DNA of 64,000 nt from Rhodococcus sp. P-2 (lineage in GTDB: Bacteria > Actinomycetota > Actinomycetes > Mycobacteriales > Mycobacteriaceae), in assembly GCF_016598535.1 (NCBI RefSeq), contig NZ_CP066779.1:3842053-3906052 (forward strand), in the 5' to 3' direction. Of this stretch, positions 34,011-42,950 are shown piece by piece. Numbering within the stretch: position 1 is the stretch's first letter; each line of letters starts with the position of its first letter. The notes below the pieces were generated by a model. The model worked only from the letters and a program-made list of their open reading frames with translations, did no database searches and was not told the origin of the DNA. The position numbers were made by a program, and so were the translations under genes.

Positions 34011-35756
34011 ATGAACTCGAAACTGCTACGCGGCTCTGCGATTGCAACAGTCTCGGTACTGGCAGGCGGATTGTTCTCCATCGTCGGCGGCGGAATCGCC
34101 TCTGCTGCCCCCGAGACCAAGAGCGTGGCCTTCACAACTGCATGCCATGTGCGCGAGATGGACGGTGTGGCAAGCCCGATCACGTTCAACGAGACGCTCG
34201 GTTCGGGAGTCACCATCACTGCGCCGACCACCGCGGCACCGGGTGCGACCGTCACCTACCGCGTGCAGCCGAACGAGATGAAAGCAAACAGCGGCGGCCA
34301 TGCCAGCCGTGGAGTCGTGCATTGGGCCCGAATCAAGTACGACTTCGACATCCCGTCGGGCGTCGAATTCGTGAGTTCCCAGCTTGTGGCGGACAGTGCG
34401 TACGGCCTCGGATCCGACAGTGCCACTCCAACAGTCACACGGATCGACGACGGCGGTAATCCATCGACATCCGGAACGCACCTGCGTATCTCCGGATCGA
34501 ATCGGACCACCGGAAACGGTCCGTCCTCCGCGGTTCGATCGAGTGACGGCATCATCGTCGGCGCCAACACCAAGTTCCGACTCCCCGCAGTCGACGTCAC
34601 GGTCAAAGCCGGCGCGGCCGGTAGCGAGATCAAGCCTTCGCTGAGGGTTTCCGATCCCGGCTCCGCCAACTACGACGACGACCGCAATGCGCTCACCTTC
34701 GTCCAGCGCGAAAAGGACGTCTTCGGCGTCAACTACTGGGAGCGCTACAACTGCTCCCCGCGGGACAACCGGAACTCCGGCCTCAACGCCGGCGGGCAGG
34801 CTCTGACGACGATCTACGTCAGCCAACCGACAACGACCACGATCCAGATGCCCGGCTCGATCCAAGCCAGCACTCCGACAGAGCTTGTCGCGAAGGTGGA
34901 TCCGGCTCCGGTCACTGGAAACGTTCAGTTCAGGGTGGACGGCGCTGACGTCGGTACACCTGTCACGCCCGGTGCCGACGGCACTGCCCGGCTACCGCAT
35001 ACCTTCTTCACCGCCGGAACCGCGCGGGTCTCCGCAACGTTCCAGGGAGTCAACGGATTCCAGAGTTCCAACTCGACAGAGGCGATGGTCACGGTGACTG
35101 CCGCCCCTGTCGTCAAGCAGACCGACACTGCCGTGAACGTTCCTACCGATGCAAAGACGGGCGTATCGGTGTCGCTGAGGGCGCAGGTCACGCCGACACC
35201 CACCGGCGGCACTCTCCAGTTCAAGGACGGCGCTGCTGATATCGGTGCTCCGATCCCAGTGGGCGCTGACGGCAAGGCCACTCTCGAACATGCTTTCACC
35301 TCGGCAGGATCTCACGCAGTGTCGGCCTACTACTCCGGCGCAACAGGTTTCATGCCGTCGATGGCATCGGCCCAAACGGTCACCGTGTCCGATCCCGCGC
35401 CGTCCGATGTCACCACCTCGACCTCACTGGCAGCACCCGCGACGGCCAAGCAGAATGTCGCAACAGAGCTGACCGCGACGGTCGCTCCCAATCCGGGCGG
35501 AGGCTCGGTTCAGTTCTTCGACGGTGACCAACCCATCGGACAGCCCGTTGTCGTCGGAGGTGATGGTGTGGCGCGACTGACCCACGCTTTCGCATCGACT
35601 GGTGATCATCGGATCACGGCGTCTTTCGCGGGGCGAAGTGGATTCACACAGTCCGCGTCCGACGAATCCGTCGTCAAGGTCTCTGCTGCGCCTGACGATG
35701 GCGGGAACGGCGGCTCGGGCAGCCTCGGTTCACTGAGCGGTCTCTTCGGTTCCTGA
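34011..35756 (+). CDS. Secreted protein with three Ig-like repeats, paralogue of the preceding gene
   Basis: 581 residues from the ATG at 34011, which gives a clean signal peptide (MNSKLLRGSAIATVSVLAGG, cleavage near ASAAPETK); a GTG at 33978 overlaps the upstream stop and is the alternative. The N-terminal ~260 residues align with the previous protein (ACHVREMD, THLRISGSNRTTGNGP, NCSPRDNRNSGLNAGGQ). Then come three Ig-like repeats of ~95 residues, each with a GxVQF or GTLQF strand and a YSG/FQG-GF end, against one in its neighbour, so the pair differs by repeat expansion. It ends GSLGSLSGLFGS. Probably wall-associated. Confidence 0.85.
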   Translation: MNSKLLRGSAIATVSVLAGGLFSIVGGGIASAAPETKSVAFTTACHVREMDGVASPITFNETLGSGVTITAPTTAAPGATVTYRVQPNEMKANSGGHASRGVVHWARIKYDFDIPSGVEFVSSQLVADSAYGLGSDSATPTVTRIDDGGNPSTSGTHLRISGSNRTTGNGPSSAVRSSDGIIVGANTKFRLPAVDVTVKAGAAGSEIKPSLRVSDPGSANYDDDRNALTFVQREKDVFGVNYWERYNCSPRDNRNSGLNAGGQALTTIYVSQPTTTTIQMPGSIQASTPTELVAKVDPAPVTGNVQFRVDGADVGTPVTPGADGTARLPHTFFTAGTARVSATFQGVNGFQSSNSTEAMVTVTAAPVVKQTDTAVNVPTDAKTGVSVSLRAQVTPTPTGGTLQFKDGAADIGAPIPVGADGKATLEHAFTSAGSHAVSAYYSGATGFMPSMASAQTVTVSDPAPSDVTTSTSLAAPATAKQNVATELTATVAPNPGGGSVQFFDGDQPIGQPVVVGGDGVARLTHAFASTGDHRITASFAGRSGFTQSASDESVVKVSAAPDDGGNGGSGSLGSLSGLFGS

Positions 35757-35773
35757 TCGTATTTCGCTCGACA

Positions 35774-35810
35774 CTGTTGCCGCTGCACCGATTCGGAGCA
35801 GCGGCAACAG
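35774..35810 (+). terminator. Strong hairpin after the Ig-repeat pair
   Basis: CTGTTGCCGCTGC and GCAGCGGCAACAG form a perfect 13-bp stem. No T run follows, as in many actinobacterial intrinsic terminators. It separates the Ig-repeat genes from the phospholipase gene. Confidence 0.7.
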
Positions 35811-35860
35811 CATGTCACGGCTGTAGTCATAGCACTGATTGATTTATCGATGGAGCACAG

Positions 35861-37984
35861 GTGTCCAGGAATTCTCTTTCTCGACGGTCCTTTCTCGCCG
35901 CCGGGGTCGGTGCGACTGCAGTCGCCGCCGCTTCCCTTCTGCCACCGTCCCTTCAGCGCGCACTGGCAACGCCCGCAAACTCCGGTGGGCTCAATTCGAT
36001 CGAGCATGTTGTCCTTGTCATGCAGGAGAACCGATCTTTCGACCACTACTACGGCGCACTGAGGGGTGTTCGCGGGTTCGGGGATCCGAATGCGTTGCGT
36101 CTACGCAGCGGTCACAGCGTCTTCGAACAACCCGGGCCTACCGGTCCTGTGCTCCCCTTCCCCATCCGCGATTCCGCTGCGGCACAACGCATGGACACCC
36201 AGAACGTCACCGGGCTGGATCACAGCTGGGCGGGCGGACATGCCGCACTCGCCGACGGCTGGCACGACGGCTGGGTAGCAGCAAAGACCAGCACGACGAT
36301 GGCCTACTACGACCGGCAAGACATCCCATTCCATTACGAACTGGCGGACGCGTTCACGATCTGCGATGCCTACCACTGCTCCGTGCCGACCTCGACGAGC
36401 CCGAACCGGAACTACTGGGTCTCGGGATACTCCGGATACGAGCCACTTTCGCCCAATCCAACCGAGTCGATCCTGCCCTCGGATCCACCCGGCCCCGAGG
36501 GAAGAGCTGTCACCAACGCGGCCTACAACCCCTGGCACGCCGGCTATGGATGGACGACGGTCCCCGAGCGGTTGCAGTCCGCCGGCATTTCCTGGAAGAC
36601 CTACCAGGAGTGGGACAACTTCGGAGACAACAACCTCGAATACTTCACTGCCTTCAAGAAAGTGGCGGCAGGGCTGCTTGGCCGACCGAGCCTGCTCCCT
36701 TTCGAACTGCAGACCCTGGCCGGGTTCTATCTCGCGCTGCCGTCGATGCCGGCTCCGGTCCAGGATGCAGCGGTACTGGCCCTCGAGGATGCCGCAGACC
36801 AACTGTCGGCTGCTGATCGCCAACTCTACGATCGCGCGCTGTACCGATCCCGGCCCGGCACACTGGCCGCCGAGTTCAGGAAAGACGTCGAGTCGGGTCG
36901 ACTGCCGCAAGTCAGCTATCTCGTTCCGTCCGAGGTGGATTCGGAGCATCCGTCGGGATCGTCACCCGCGGCGAGCGCAACACTGCTCTACCAAGTGCTC
37001 GACGCCGTCGCCTCCGATCCGGATCTGTGGGCCAAGACGGCCGTGATCGTCAACTTCGACGAGAACGACGGTTACTTCGACCATGTACCGCCGCCCCGAC
37101 CGCCGCGCTCGATCGAAACCGAATGGGTCGGCAATCAGCCGCTCGGTCTCGGCCCGCGGGTGCCGATGACGATCATCTCGCCGTGGACTGTCGGCGGTTT
37201 CGTTTGTTCCCAGGTTTTCGACCACACGTCCGTCACACAATTTCTGGAGAAGCGGTTCGGAATCACGCAACCGGAAATCGACCCGTGGCGACGCACGGTG
37301 AGTGGTGACCTGACGTCGGCGTTCGACTTCGCCAACCCGCGTAGCCGACCGACCGTGTCCCGTCCGCAACCCACCCCACCACTGGAACCGCGCTGGACGC
37401 CAACCCCACCCACCGAACAGAAAATGCCCCTGCAGGAGAGCGGTACTCGACCAGCGCGGGCACTTCCCTATCAGCCCGACGCTCACATGAGCGTAAACCC
37501 TGGCGCCGGCTCGTTGACGCTCCATCTGGCCAATACCGGTGCCGCGTCCGCACACCTGGCCTTGTACCCGTATGCGCGAGAGTTCGACGAGCCGCGACAT
37601 TACGACGTCGAGGGCGAGATCGACGACACCGTTGCACTCAGCGATGGCGTCTACAACCTGACCCTGTTGGGTCCCAACGGGTTCAGACGAGAGTTCGGCG
37701 GAGCGACCGACAGCGCGGCGGCCGCGCTCGACGTCTCCACCACCGTCGACGCAGGGTCGCGCACTCTCATGCTGTCCGCGACAAATTCCGAAAGTCGTGC
37801 ACTGTCTGTCAATGTGGACGGGGACCGACGAAAACTCGCTGCCGGGGCACGCGGCCAGTGGACGGTGACGTCGGTGGACGGTTGGTATCAGGCCACCGTG
37901 ACAGTCGACGAAGATCCTGAATTCAAGCGCGTACTCGTCGGACACATCGAAAACGGGCGGACCAGTGTCAGCCAACCGACGTGA
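35861..37984 (+). CDS. Tat-exported phospholipase C (phosphocholine-specific type)
   Basis: 707 residues from a GTG 5 bp after ggag. A twin-arginine signal (SRRSFLAAGVGATAVAAASL) precedes the catalytic domain of the acid phosphatase/PLC superfamily: IEHVVLVMQENRSFDHYYGA (metal-binding Asn/Arg region), YHCSVPTSTSPNR, and VNFDENDGYFDHVPPP. Two C-terminal DUF756-like beta domains are expected from residue ~510 (AHMSVNPGAGSLTLHLANTG). It cleaves the head group from phosphatidylcholine and perhaps sphingomyelin outside the membrane. It lies between the Ig-repeat genes and the endoglycoceramidase in one strand orientation. Confidence 0.93.
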   Translation: MSRNSLSRRSFLAAGVGATAVAAASLLPPSLQRALATPANSGGLNSIEHVVLVMQENRSFDHYYGALRGVRGFGDPNALRLRSGHSVFEQPGPTGPVLPFPIRDSAAAQRMDTQNVTGLDHSWAGGHAALADGWHDGWVAAKTSTTMAYYDRQDIPFHYELADAFTICDAYHCSVPTSTSPNRNYWVSGYSGYEPLSPNPTESILPSDPPGPEGRAVTNAAYNPWHAGYGWTTVPERLQSAGISWKTYQEWDNFGDNNLEYFTAFKKVAAGLLGRPSLLPFELQTLAGFYLALPSMPAPVQDAAVLALEDAADQLSAADRQLYDRALYRSRPGTLAAEFRKDVESGRLPQVSYLVPSEVDSEHPSGSSPAASATLLYQVLDAVASDPDLWAKTAVIVNFDENDGYFDHVPPPRPPRSIETEWVGNQPLGLGPRVPMTIISPWTVGGFVCSQVFDHTSVTQFLEKRFGITQPEIDPWRRTVSGDLTSAFDFANPRSRPTVSRPQPTPPLEPRWTPTPPTEQKMPLQESGTRPARALPYQPDAHMSVNPGAGSLTLHLANTGAASAHLALYPYAREFDEPRHYDVEGEIDDTVALSDGVYNLTLLGPNGFRREFGGATDSAAAALDVSTTVDAGSRTLMLSATNSESRALSVNVDGDRRKLAAGARGQWTVTSVDGWYQATVTVDEDPEFKRVLVGHIENGRTSVSQPT

Positions 37985-38065
37985 ATCAACACCCAGCGAT
38001 CGAGTCCAGACCCGAATTTCCAGTGGAACAAGTCAATCCATCCACACTCTTGTAGGAGGCTATCC

Positions 38066-39535
38066 GTGCGTCGCATCCCGCTCTCGGCACTGATCATCGC
38101 AGGCTCGCTGGTTCTGGGCAGCGGCATCGCCGCTGCCGAAGGTAGCCTGCCCATGCCCGGCAGTGCCGGTGGCACGGACGTGCCGCCGTCATATCTGACC
38201 GACGACGCCGGCCGCTCTCTGATCCTGCGAGGGTTCAACACGGCGTCGAGCGCAAAAAGCGCTCCGGACGGCATGCCGAAGTTCACCGAAGCCGACCTCG
38301 AGCGCGAACACGCGGACATGGGAACAAATTTCGTGCGGTTCCTGATCTCCTGGCGATCGGTGGAACCCGAACCGGGACAGTACGACCAGGAATATCTCGA
38401 CCGCGTCGAAGACCGGGTCAGCTGGTACGCCGACCGCGGCTACAAGGTCATGCTCGACATGCATCAGGACGTCTACTCCGGCGCGATCACTCCCGAGGGC
38501 AACAGTGGAAACGGCGCCGGCAACATCGGCAACGGCGCACCGGCCTGGGCGACCTACATGGACGGCCTTCCGGTCAGCCCTCAAGACCGATGGGAGCTGT
38601 ACTACATCCAACCCGGTGTGATGCGTGCATTCGACAACTTCTGGAACACCACGGGCCAACACCCCGAACTGGTCGAGCACTACGCGAATGCCTGGCGGGC
38701 GGTGGCCGAGCGCTTCGCAGGCAATGACACCGTCGTGGCCTACGACCTGATGAACGAGCCGTGGGGCGGTTCCCTGCAGGGCCCCGCATTCGAAGGTGGA
38801 CCACTCGCCGCCCTGTATCAGCGAACCACCAACGCCATCAGGGAAGTTGATCAGGACAGCTGGGTATGTGTGGCTCCGCAGGCGGTCGGCGTCAACCAAG
38901 GTGTTCCCAGCGGGCTCACCAAGATCAACGATCCACGTGCCGGCGAGCAGCGCATCGCCTACTGCCCGCACCTGTATCCGCTGCCCCTCGACCTCGGTGA
39001 CGGATACTCGGGCCTCTCACGCACTCTCACCGACGCGACCATCGACACCTGGCGCGACAGCGTCGAACACATTGCGGGCAACGTACTCGGCGGCGCTCCG
39101 ATCATTCTCGGCGAATTCGGCCTCGACACAACACTGCCCGGCGCAGGCGACTACATCGACCGCGTCTACACAACCGCCCGAGAACTCGGCGCGGGCGTGT
39201 CCTACTGGTCGAGCGATCCCGGGCCCTGGGGTCCGTATCTCCCGGACGGAACGCAGACGATCCTCGTCGACACCCTGAACAAGCCGTATCCCCGCGCTGT
39301 CGCGGGCACACCCACCGAATGGTCCTCGGCCGTTGACCGCCTCCAGCTGACGTTCGCTCCGGACCCCGCGGTGACGGCACCGACCGAGATCTATCTACCT
39401 GAGAGCGGCTTTCCCGGCGGCGTCGACGTCGCGGGTGCCGACATAGTGAACTGGGATCCCCAAAGCCGCCTCCTCACAGTGGAAACCGCGGACGACACGG
39501 GCCTCGTCACAGTCACGGTCACTCCGGCGGCCTGA
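38066..39535 (+). CDS. Endoglycoceramidase (GH5 glycosphingolipid hydrolase)
   Basis: 489 residues, close to the ~490 of characterised Rhodococcus endoglycoceramidase. A signal peptide ends near GSGIAAAEG. GH5 fold: YKVMLDMHQDVYSG, acid/base Glu in AYDLMNEPWGG and nucleophile Glu in PIILGEFGLD; the C-terminal ~90 residues form a small beta domain. The GTG at 38066 follows a perfect AGGAGG by 6 bp. The enzyme releases the intact oligosaccharide from glycosphingolipids of animal cells. Together with the phospholipase it points to growth on, or interaction with, host membranes. Confidence 0.92.
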   Translation: MRRIPLSALIIAGSLVLGSGIAAAEGSLPMPGSAGGTDVPPSYLTDDAGRSLILRGFNTASSAKSAPDGMPKFTEADLEREHADMGTNFVRFLISWRSVEPEPGQYDQEYLDRVEDRVSWYADRGYKVMLDMHQDVYSGAITPEGNSGNGAGNIGNGAPAWATYMDGLPVSPQDRWELYYIQPGVMRAFDNFWNTTGQHPELVEHYANAWRAVAERFAGNDTVVAYDLMNEPWGGSLQGPAFEGGPLAALYQRTTNAIREVDQDSWVCVAPQAVGVNQGVPSGLTKINDPRAGEQRIAYCPHLYPLPLDLGDGYSGLSRTLTDATIDTWRDSVEHIAGNVLGGAPIILGEFGLDTTLPGAGDYIDRVYTTARELGAGVSYWSSDPGPWGPYLPDGTQTILVDTLNKPYPRAVAGTPTEWSSAVDRLQLTFAPDPAVTAPTEIYLPESGFPGGVDVAGADIVNWDPQSRLLTVETADDTGLVTVTVTPAA

Positions 39536-39618
39536 CCTCGAGAGTCGAAGTTCCTGGATATCCGTCCCGTTCTTTCGTAACGTACACACGACGGGTGATC
39601 CGCCGACGGAAGGCGAGT

Positions 39619-40680
39619 ATGTCCACGGAGAAGATGTCTGTCCAAGATCGTGTTGCGCGGGTGGTTCTCGATGTCGTCGGCGCCTTACCGACCGGCGCGC
39701 AGCGCATTCTCGGTGGCAAGCCGAAGGAGATCGACGGGCAGACTCTGCACCCCGAGATCCAGCTTGCGCTGCGATTGCTCTCGGCAGTGGAAGGTACGAG
39801 CTTCGAGCATCTTCCGGTCGAAGAGGGACGCGCTCAGATCGACGCCGAATCACGGCTGTTCGGCGGTACGCCCATCGACATCGAGACGGTTCGTGACCTC
39901 GAGATCCCGGCCGGGGATCACGCGATTCCGGCTCGGCTGTATCGCCCGGCCGGAGTCTCCACGCCCGCTCCACTTTTGGTGTACTTCCACGGCGGCGGGT
40001 TCGTCCTCGGCAGCCTCGAAAGCGGCGACAGTGTGTGCCGCTTCCTGGCCCGACACGGCGAAATCAGCGTGTTGTCGGTGGACTACCGGCTTGCGCCCGA
40101 GTTCCCGTTCCCGGCCGGGGTCGACGACGCCGTCGCCGCCTTTCGGTACTGCGTCGAACATGCCGCAGAACTGGGCGCGGATCCGAGATCCATTGCGGTG
40201 GGCGGAGACAGCGCCGGCGGGAACCTGGCTGCCGTCGTCGCGCAGTCCACGACCGAAGACGCCGTCAAGCCCGTCTTCCAACTGCTCTTCTTTCCCTGGG
40301 TCGACCTCTCGTCGAAGCGTCCGTCGCACAGGATGTTCGGCACCGACTTCTTTCTCACCGACGCCCAACTCGATTGGTATGCAGCCCATTACCTGTCGGG
40401 CGGTGCTTCGGCTCTCGACCCGCGAGTCTCGCCGCTGCTCACTCCGGACCTGGCCGGACTGCCGCCCGCGTACGTTGCGGTAGCCGGTTTCGACCCACTA
40501 CGCGACGAGGGCGAGGCGTATGCGAACCGGCTGCGAGAGGCCGGAGTTCCGGTTGCGCTGAAGCGTCACAGCGGATTGATCCATGCCTTCGTCAACACCA
40601 CCGGCGTCGGCCATACCGGGCAAGACGCGATGTTCGAGGCCTGCGGCGCTCTACGGGTGGGACTTTCGGGCCCACATTGA
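39619..40680 (+). CDS. Alpha/beta hydrolase (hormone-sensitive lipase type)
   Basis: 353 residues; the ATG at 39619 follows ggaagg. The HSL-family oxyanion motif YFHGGGFVLGSL is followed by SVDYRLAPEFPFPAG and the nucleophile elbow GGDSAGGNLAAVV; the catalytic acid and base are in FDPLRDEGEAYANRL and SGLIHAFVN. It hydrolyses short or medium acyl esters. No signal peptide, so cytoplasmic. It is probably transcribed on its own; the next gene is on the other strand. Confidence 0.92.
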   Translation: MSTEKMSVQDRVARVVLDVVGALPTGAQRILGGKPKEIDGQTLHPEIQLALRLLSAVEGTSFEHLPVEEGRAQIDAESRLFGGTPIDIETVRDLEIPAGDHAIPARLYRPAGVSTPAPLLVYFHGGGFVLGSLESGDSVCRFLARHGEISVLSVDYRLAPEFPFPAGVDDAVAAFRYCVEHAAELGADPRSIAVGGDSAGGNLAAVVAQSTTEDAVKPVFQLLFFPWVDLSSKRPSHRMFGTDFFLTDAQLDWYAAHYLSGGASALDPRVSPLLTPDLAGLPPAYVAVAGFDPLRDEGEAYANRLREAGVPVALKRHSGLIHAFVNTTGVGHTGQDAMFEACGALRVGLSGPH

Positions 40681-40687
40681 CGGCGGA

Positions 40688-41014
40688 TCAGGAAACGGGG
40701 AGAGCCAGATCCGCCCACTCGACCATCGCTTCGAGCACGGAGCGCAGTTCCATCCCCGTCGCAGTGAGTTCGTACTCCACTCGCGGCGGCACCTCGGCGT
40801 AGGCAGTCCGGGTCACCAGGTCGAACTCCTCGAAACGTTTGAGCCTGGCCGACAGTGTCCTTGGACTGATGCCGGGCAATGCGCGTCGTAGTTCCGTGAA
40901 GCGCATGGGGCCGTGCGTGAGCTCACGAACGATCAGTGTCGCCCAAGGTCCGTCCAGGACCAGCAGGAAGCGCGCGACGCCACACTCCGGAAGCTCGTGA
41001 CCTGTTTCACTCAT
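40688..41014 (-). CDS. HxlR-family transcriptional regulator
   Basis: 108 residues, the usual size. Winged-HTH pattern LLVLDGPWATLIVRELTHGP, MRFTELRRALPGISPRTLSA and PRVEYELTATGMEL. A cysteine near the N-terminus (ECGVARF) sits where redox- or aldehyde-sensing HxlR proteins have theirs. It is divergent from the NmrA-like gene, which it likely regulates through the inverted repeat at 41027. Confidence 0.92.
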   Translation of the reverse strand: MSETGHELPECGVARFLLVLDGPWATLIVRELTHGPMRFTELRRALPGISPRTLSARLKRFEEFDLVTRTAYAEVPPRVEYELTATGMELRSVLEAMVEWADLALPVS

Positions 41015-41026
41015 CGATTCCCCATT

Positions 41027-41044
41027 AGTTCACTTGAAGTAACT
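41027..41044. promoter_or_regulatory. Imperfect inverted repeat between HxlR and NmrA-like genes
   Basis: AGTTCACTTGAAGTAACT has arms AGTTCACTT and AAGTAACT that pair with one base missing. Its position in the 56-bp divergent gap suggests the HxlR operator. Confidence 0.5.
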
Positions 41045-41070
41045 GGTTCCCGATCTGAACTATAGGCGTC

Positions 41071-41955
41071 ATGACTTACACAGTGCATGGCGCCACCGGC
41101 GCACAGGGTTCTCCCGTTCTCGCGGGATTGGTCGCGGCTCTCGCCGAATCGACAGGCGCAGAGGTCCGAGCAATCACTCGTAACCCTGACCAGACGTTCG
41201 AGGGTGCGAACACCGTCGTCGCGGACAATGCGTCAGTCGACGCTCTCGCCGACGCTTATCGCGGGGCGGACGGGGTGTTCTTTCACCTGCCACTCGCCGG
41301 CGACACCGAGACGCTTGCGGGTTACGCCCACAACGTTCTGGCAGCAGCGAGAGTGGCACGCCCTTCGCGCTTCGTGATCTCTACCAGCGGCACGGTCATC
41401 GGCGACGCCACTTCGCCGCTTGCCGGTCCCAACGCCCCCGTTCTCTCCGAGCTCGTCGACGGACTTCGCGCCGAAGGCATCGCGGTGACCGTCCTGACCC
41501 CACGCTTGTTCCTCGAGAATCTTCTTCTGCCCACCGTTCTGTCGGGGGTGAAAGACGATGGCGTCCTGCGTTACCCACTGCGGGCCGATCTCGCGGTCGC
41601 ATGGAGTTCACATCTCGACGTCGCTGATGCAGCCGTCGCGGCCTTGACTCTCGACGGGGCCCCGGACGCGGTCGACATCGGACAGATTCCGGCGATCACC
41701 GGCACCGAATTGGCCGAGGCATTTTCTCAACACTTCTCGCGCGCAGTAACTTTCGAAGCCGTGACACCCGACGCCTTCGGTGCGTCGATTGCACCGATCA
41801 TCGGAGCGGGCGCAGCGGCCGGGGTTTCTCAGCTCTACACGGGGCTTGAGTCCGCCGACAACGTCGCGTTCGACTCGGCGACGGGTTCTGCTGCCGCCTT
41901 GGGTATCACTGCCCGCAGCACCCGGGCCTGGCTGGCAGATCTCGGGGTGAGCTGA
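41071..41955 (+). CDS. NmrA-like NAD(P)-binding protein
   Basis: 294 residues. Extended SDR fold with GATGAQGSPVLAGL at the N-terminus, RAITRNPD and FVISTSGTVIGDATSPL; no SDR catalytic YxxxK in the usual position, as in NmrA/HSCARG-type redox sensors and quinone reductases. The pairing with a divergent HxlR gene is common for stress-responsive reductases. A strong terminator follows. Confidence 0.88.
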   Translation: MTYTVHGATGAQGSPVLAGLVAALAESTGAEVRAITRNPDQTFEGANTVVADNASVDALADAYRGADGVFFHLPLAGDTETLAGYAHNVLAAARVARPSRFVISTSGTVIGDATSPLAGPNAPVLSELVDGLRAEGIAVTVLTPRLFLENLLLPTVLSGVKDDGVLRYPLRADLAVAWSSHLDVADAAVAALTLDGAPDAVDIGQIPAITGTELAEAFSQHFSRAVTFEAVTPDAFGASIAPIIGAGAAAGVSQLYTGLESADNVAFDSATGSAAALGITARSTRAWLADLGVS

Positions 41956-41967
41956 ACGGAGCAACGC

Positions 41968-42010
41968 AAACGGCCGGCTCCGCGAAGCATCGCGTGGAGC
42001 CGGCCGTTTT
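41968..42010. terminator. Rho-independent terminator, likely bidirectional
   Basis: aaACGGCCGGCTCCGCG and CGCGTGGAGCCGGCCGTtttt form a long GC-rich stem around aagcat, with A and T runs on the two sides. It can serve both the NmrA-like gene and the small minus-strand ORF at 42017. Confidence 0.85.
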
Positions 42011-42016
42011 CCGGGG

Positions 42017-42145
42017 TCACCGGTGCGTGCGGGTCTTCAACTGGCGGTTCAGCTGCCGACTCCCGAAGTCCAGACCGGCACCGTCACTGGTGGCCAGCAC
42101 GGTGAGTCCAGCGGCGACCAGCAACGAAATAAGCACAACGCTCAT
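42017..42145 (-). CDS. Small single-pass membrane protein, 42 residues
   Basis: The ATG (42145) follows aaaggtgactcacc, a good ribosome-binding site. The product starts MSVVLISLLVAAGLTVLATS, one hydrophobic helix, then a short hydrophilic tail (GAGLDFGSRQLNRQLK, then TRTHR). The stop lies directly before the bidirectional terminator, so it has its own start and end signals. I do not know the family; function unassigned. Confidence 0.6.
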   Translation of the reverse strand: MSVVLISLLVAAGLTVLATSDGAGLDFGSRQLNRQLKTRTHR

Positions 42146-42324
42146 GGTGAGTCACCTTTCTTCCTGTCGTGAAACGGTTTTGCGCCTCCGGGAAATGTCG
42201 ACATATCCGGCACCCCACTTCAGCTGACCTCAAAGTATCTGTAACTATCGGTTACGCGCAATGTGTGGTCCCTCACCTGAAAGCGCAGGGTGATGCGCAG
42301 ATCACGCTGCGCTCGTTGGCGGAT

Positions 42325-42897
42325 TTACCCGGCCAGAACCATGTTCACGAACTCGTCGGCGAGTGCATGACGGTCCGCATCGCTGCGAGGAACCGCATCG
42401 GGCGCACTGTGCACCAGTTGCATCTGCCCCAGGTACATCGAATACGCAAGTACGCCACGATATTCCGCCTTCTGCCTGTCCATACCCAGATCGATCAACA
42501 ACGTCACGATGTAGGCGACTCGGCGCTCGGTGACACGTCGAACCGCCGCCGAAACCAAAGGATGGCCGATCCCGGCAAGCAGTTCCGATTCCGCACGGCG
42601 TCCTGCCAGTCCGGTCGTGACCGCCTCGACCAGGCGACGCAATCTGACCTCCGCCGGTTCACCGGACGACTCGACGGACGAGATCAGACGCTCGGTTGCC
42701 AGGACCTCCCATCGATCGAGAGCAGCCTGCAGTAATTCGTCGCGGCTCGCAAAGTGCCAATAAAAGGAACCCTTGGTCGATCCGAGCGTGCGCGCCACCT
42801 TTTCCACGGCTACTGCATCAGGCCCATGGCTGGTCAGAGCCTGGAAAGCTGCATCGATCCACTGGTCGCGAGAGAGTCGGGCGCGGGCATTCGTCAC
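42325..42897 (-). CDS. TetR-family regulator
   Basis: 190 residues from the GTG at 42897. HTH: FQALTSHGPDAVAVEKVART then LGSTKGSFYWHFASRDELL, strongly TetR-like; the C-terminal domain resembles TetR_C variants with GRRAESELLAG. The frame extends to 42957, but that start would lie inside the operator and overlap the divergent gene, so it is rejected. GGAG directly abuts the GTG, so the transcript may be leaderless. It most likely represses itself and the DUF2867 gene through the repeat at 42900. Confidence 0.88.
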   Translation of the reverse strand: MTNARARLSRDQWIDAAFQALTSHGPDAVAVEKVARTLGSTKGSFYWHFASRDELLQAALDRWEVLATERLISSVESSGEPAEVRLRRLVEAVTTGLAGRRAESELLAGIGHPLVSAAVRRVTERRVAYIVTLLIDLGMDRQKAEYRGVLAYSMYLGQMQLVHSAPDAVPRSDADRHALADEFVNMVLAG

Positions 42898-42899
42898 CT

Positions 42900-42942
42900 C
42901 CGTACGGTACCGTATGGATAGGTTCCATACGGCACCGTACGG
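42900..42942. promoter_or_regulatory. Long inverted repeat operator between TetR and DUF2867 genes
   Basis: Two 18-bp arms (CCGTACGGTACCGTATGG and CCATACGGCACCGTACGG) around a 7-bp spacer match at 17 of 18 positions. Each arm contains its own smaller palindrome CCGTACGG, which fits cooperative binding of two TetR dimers. Confidence 0.8.
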
Positions 42943-42950
42943 AGGACGAA

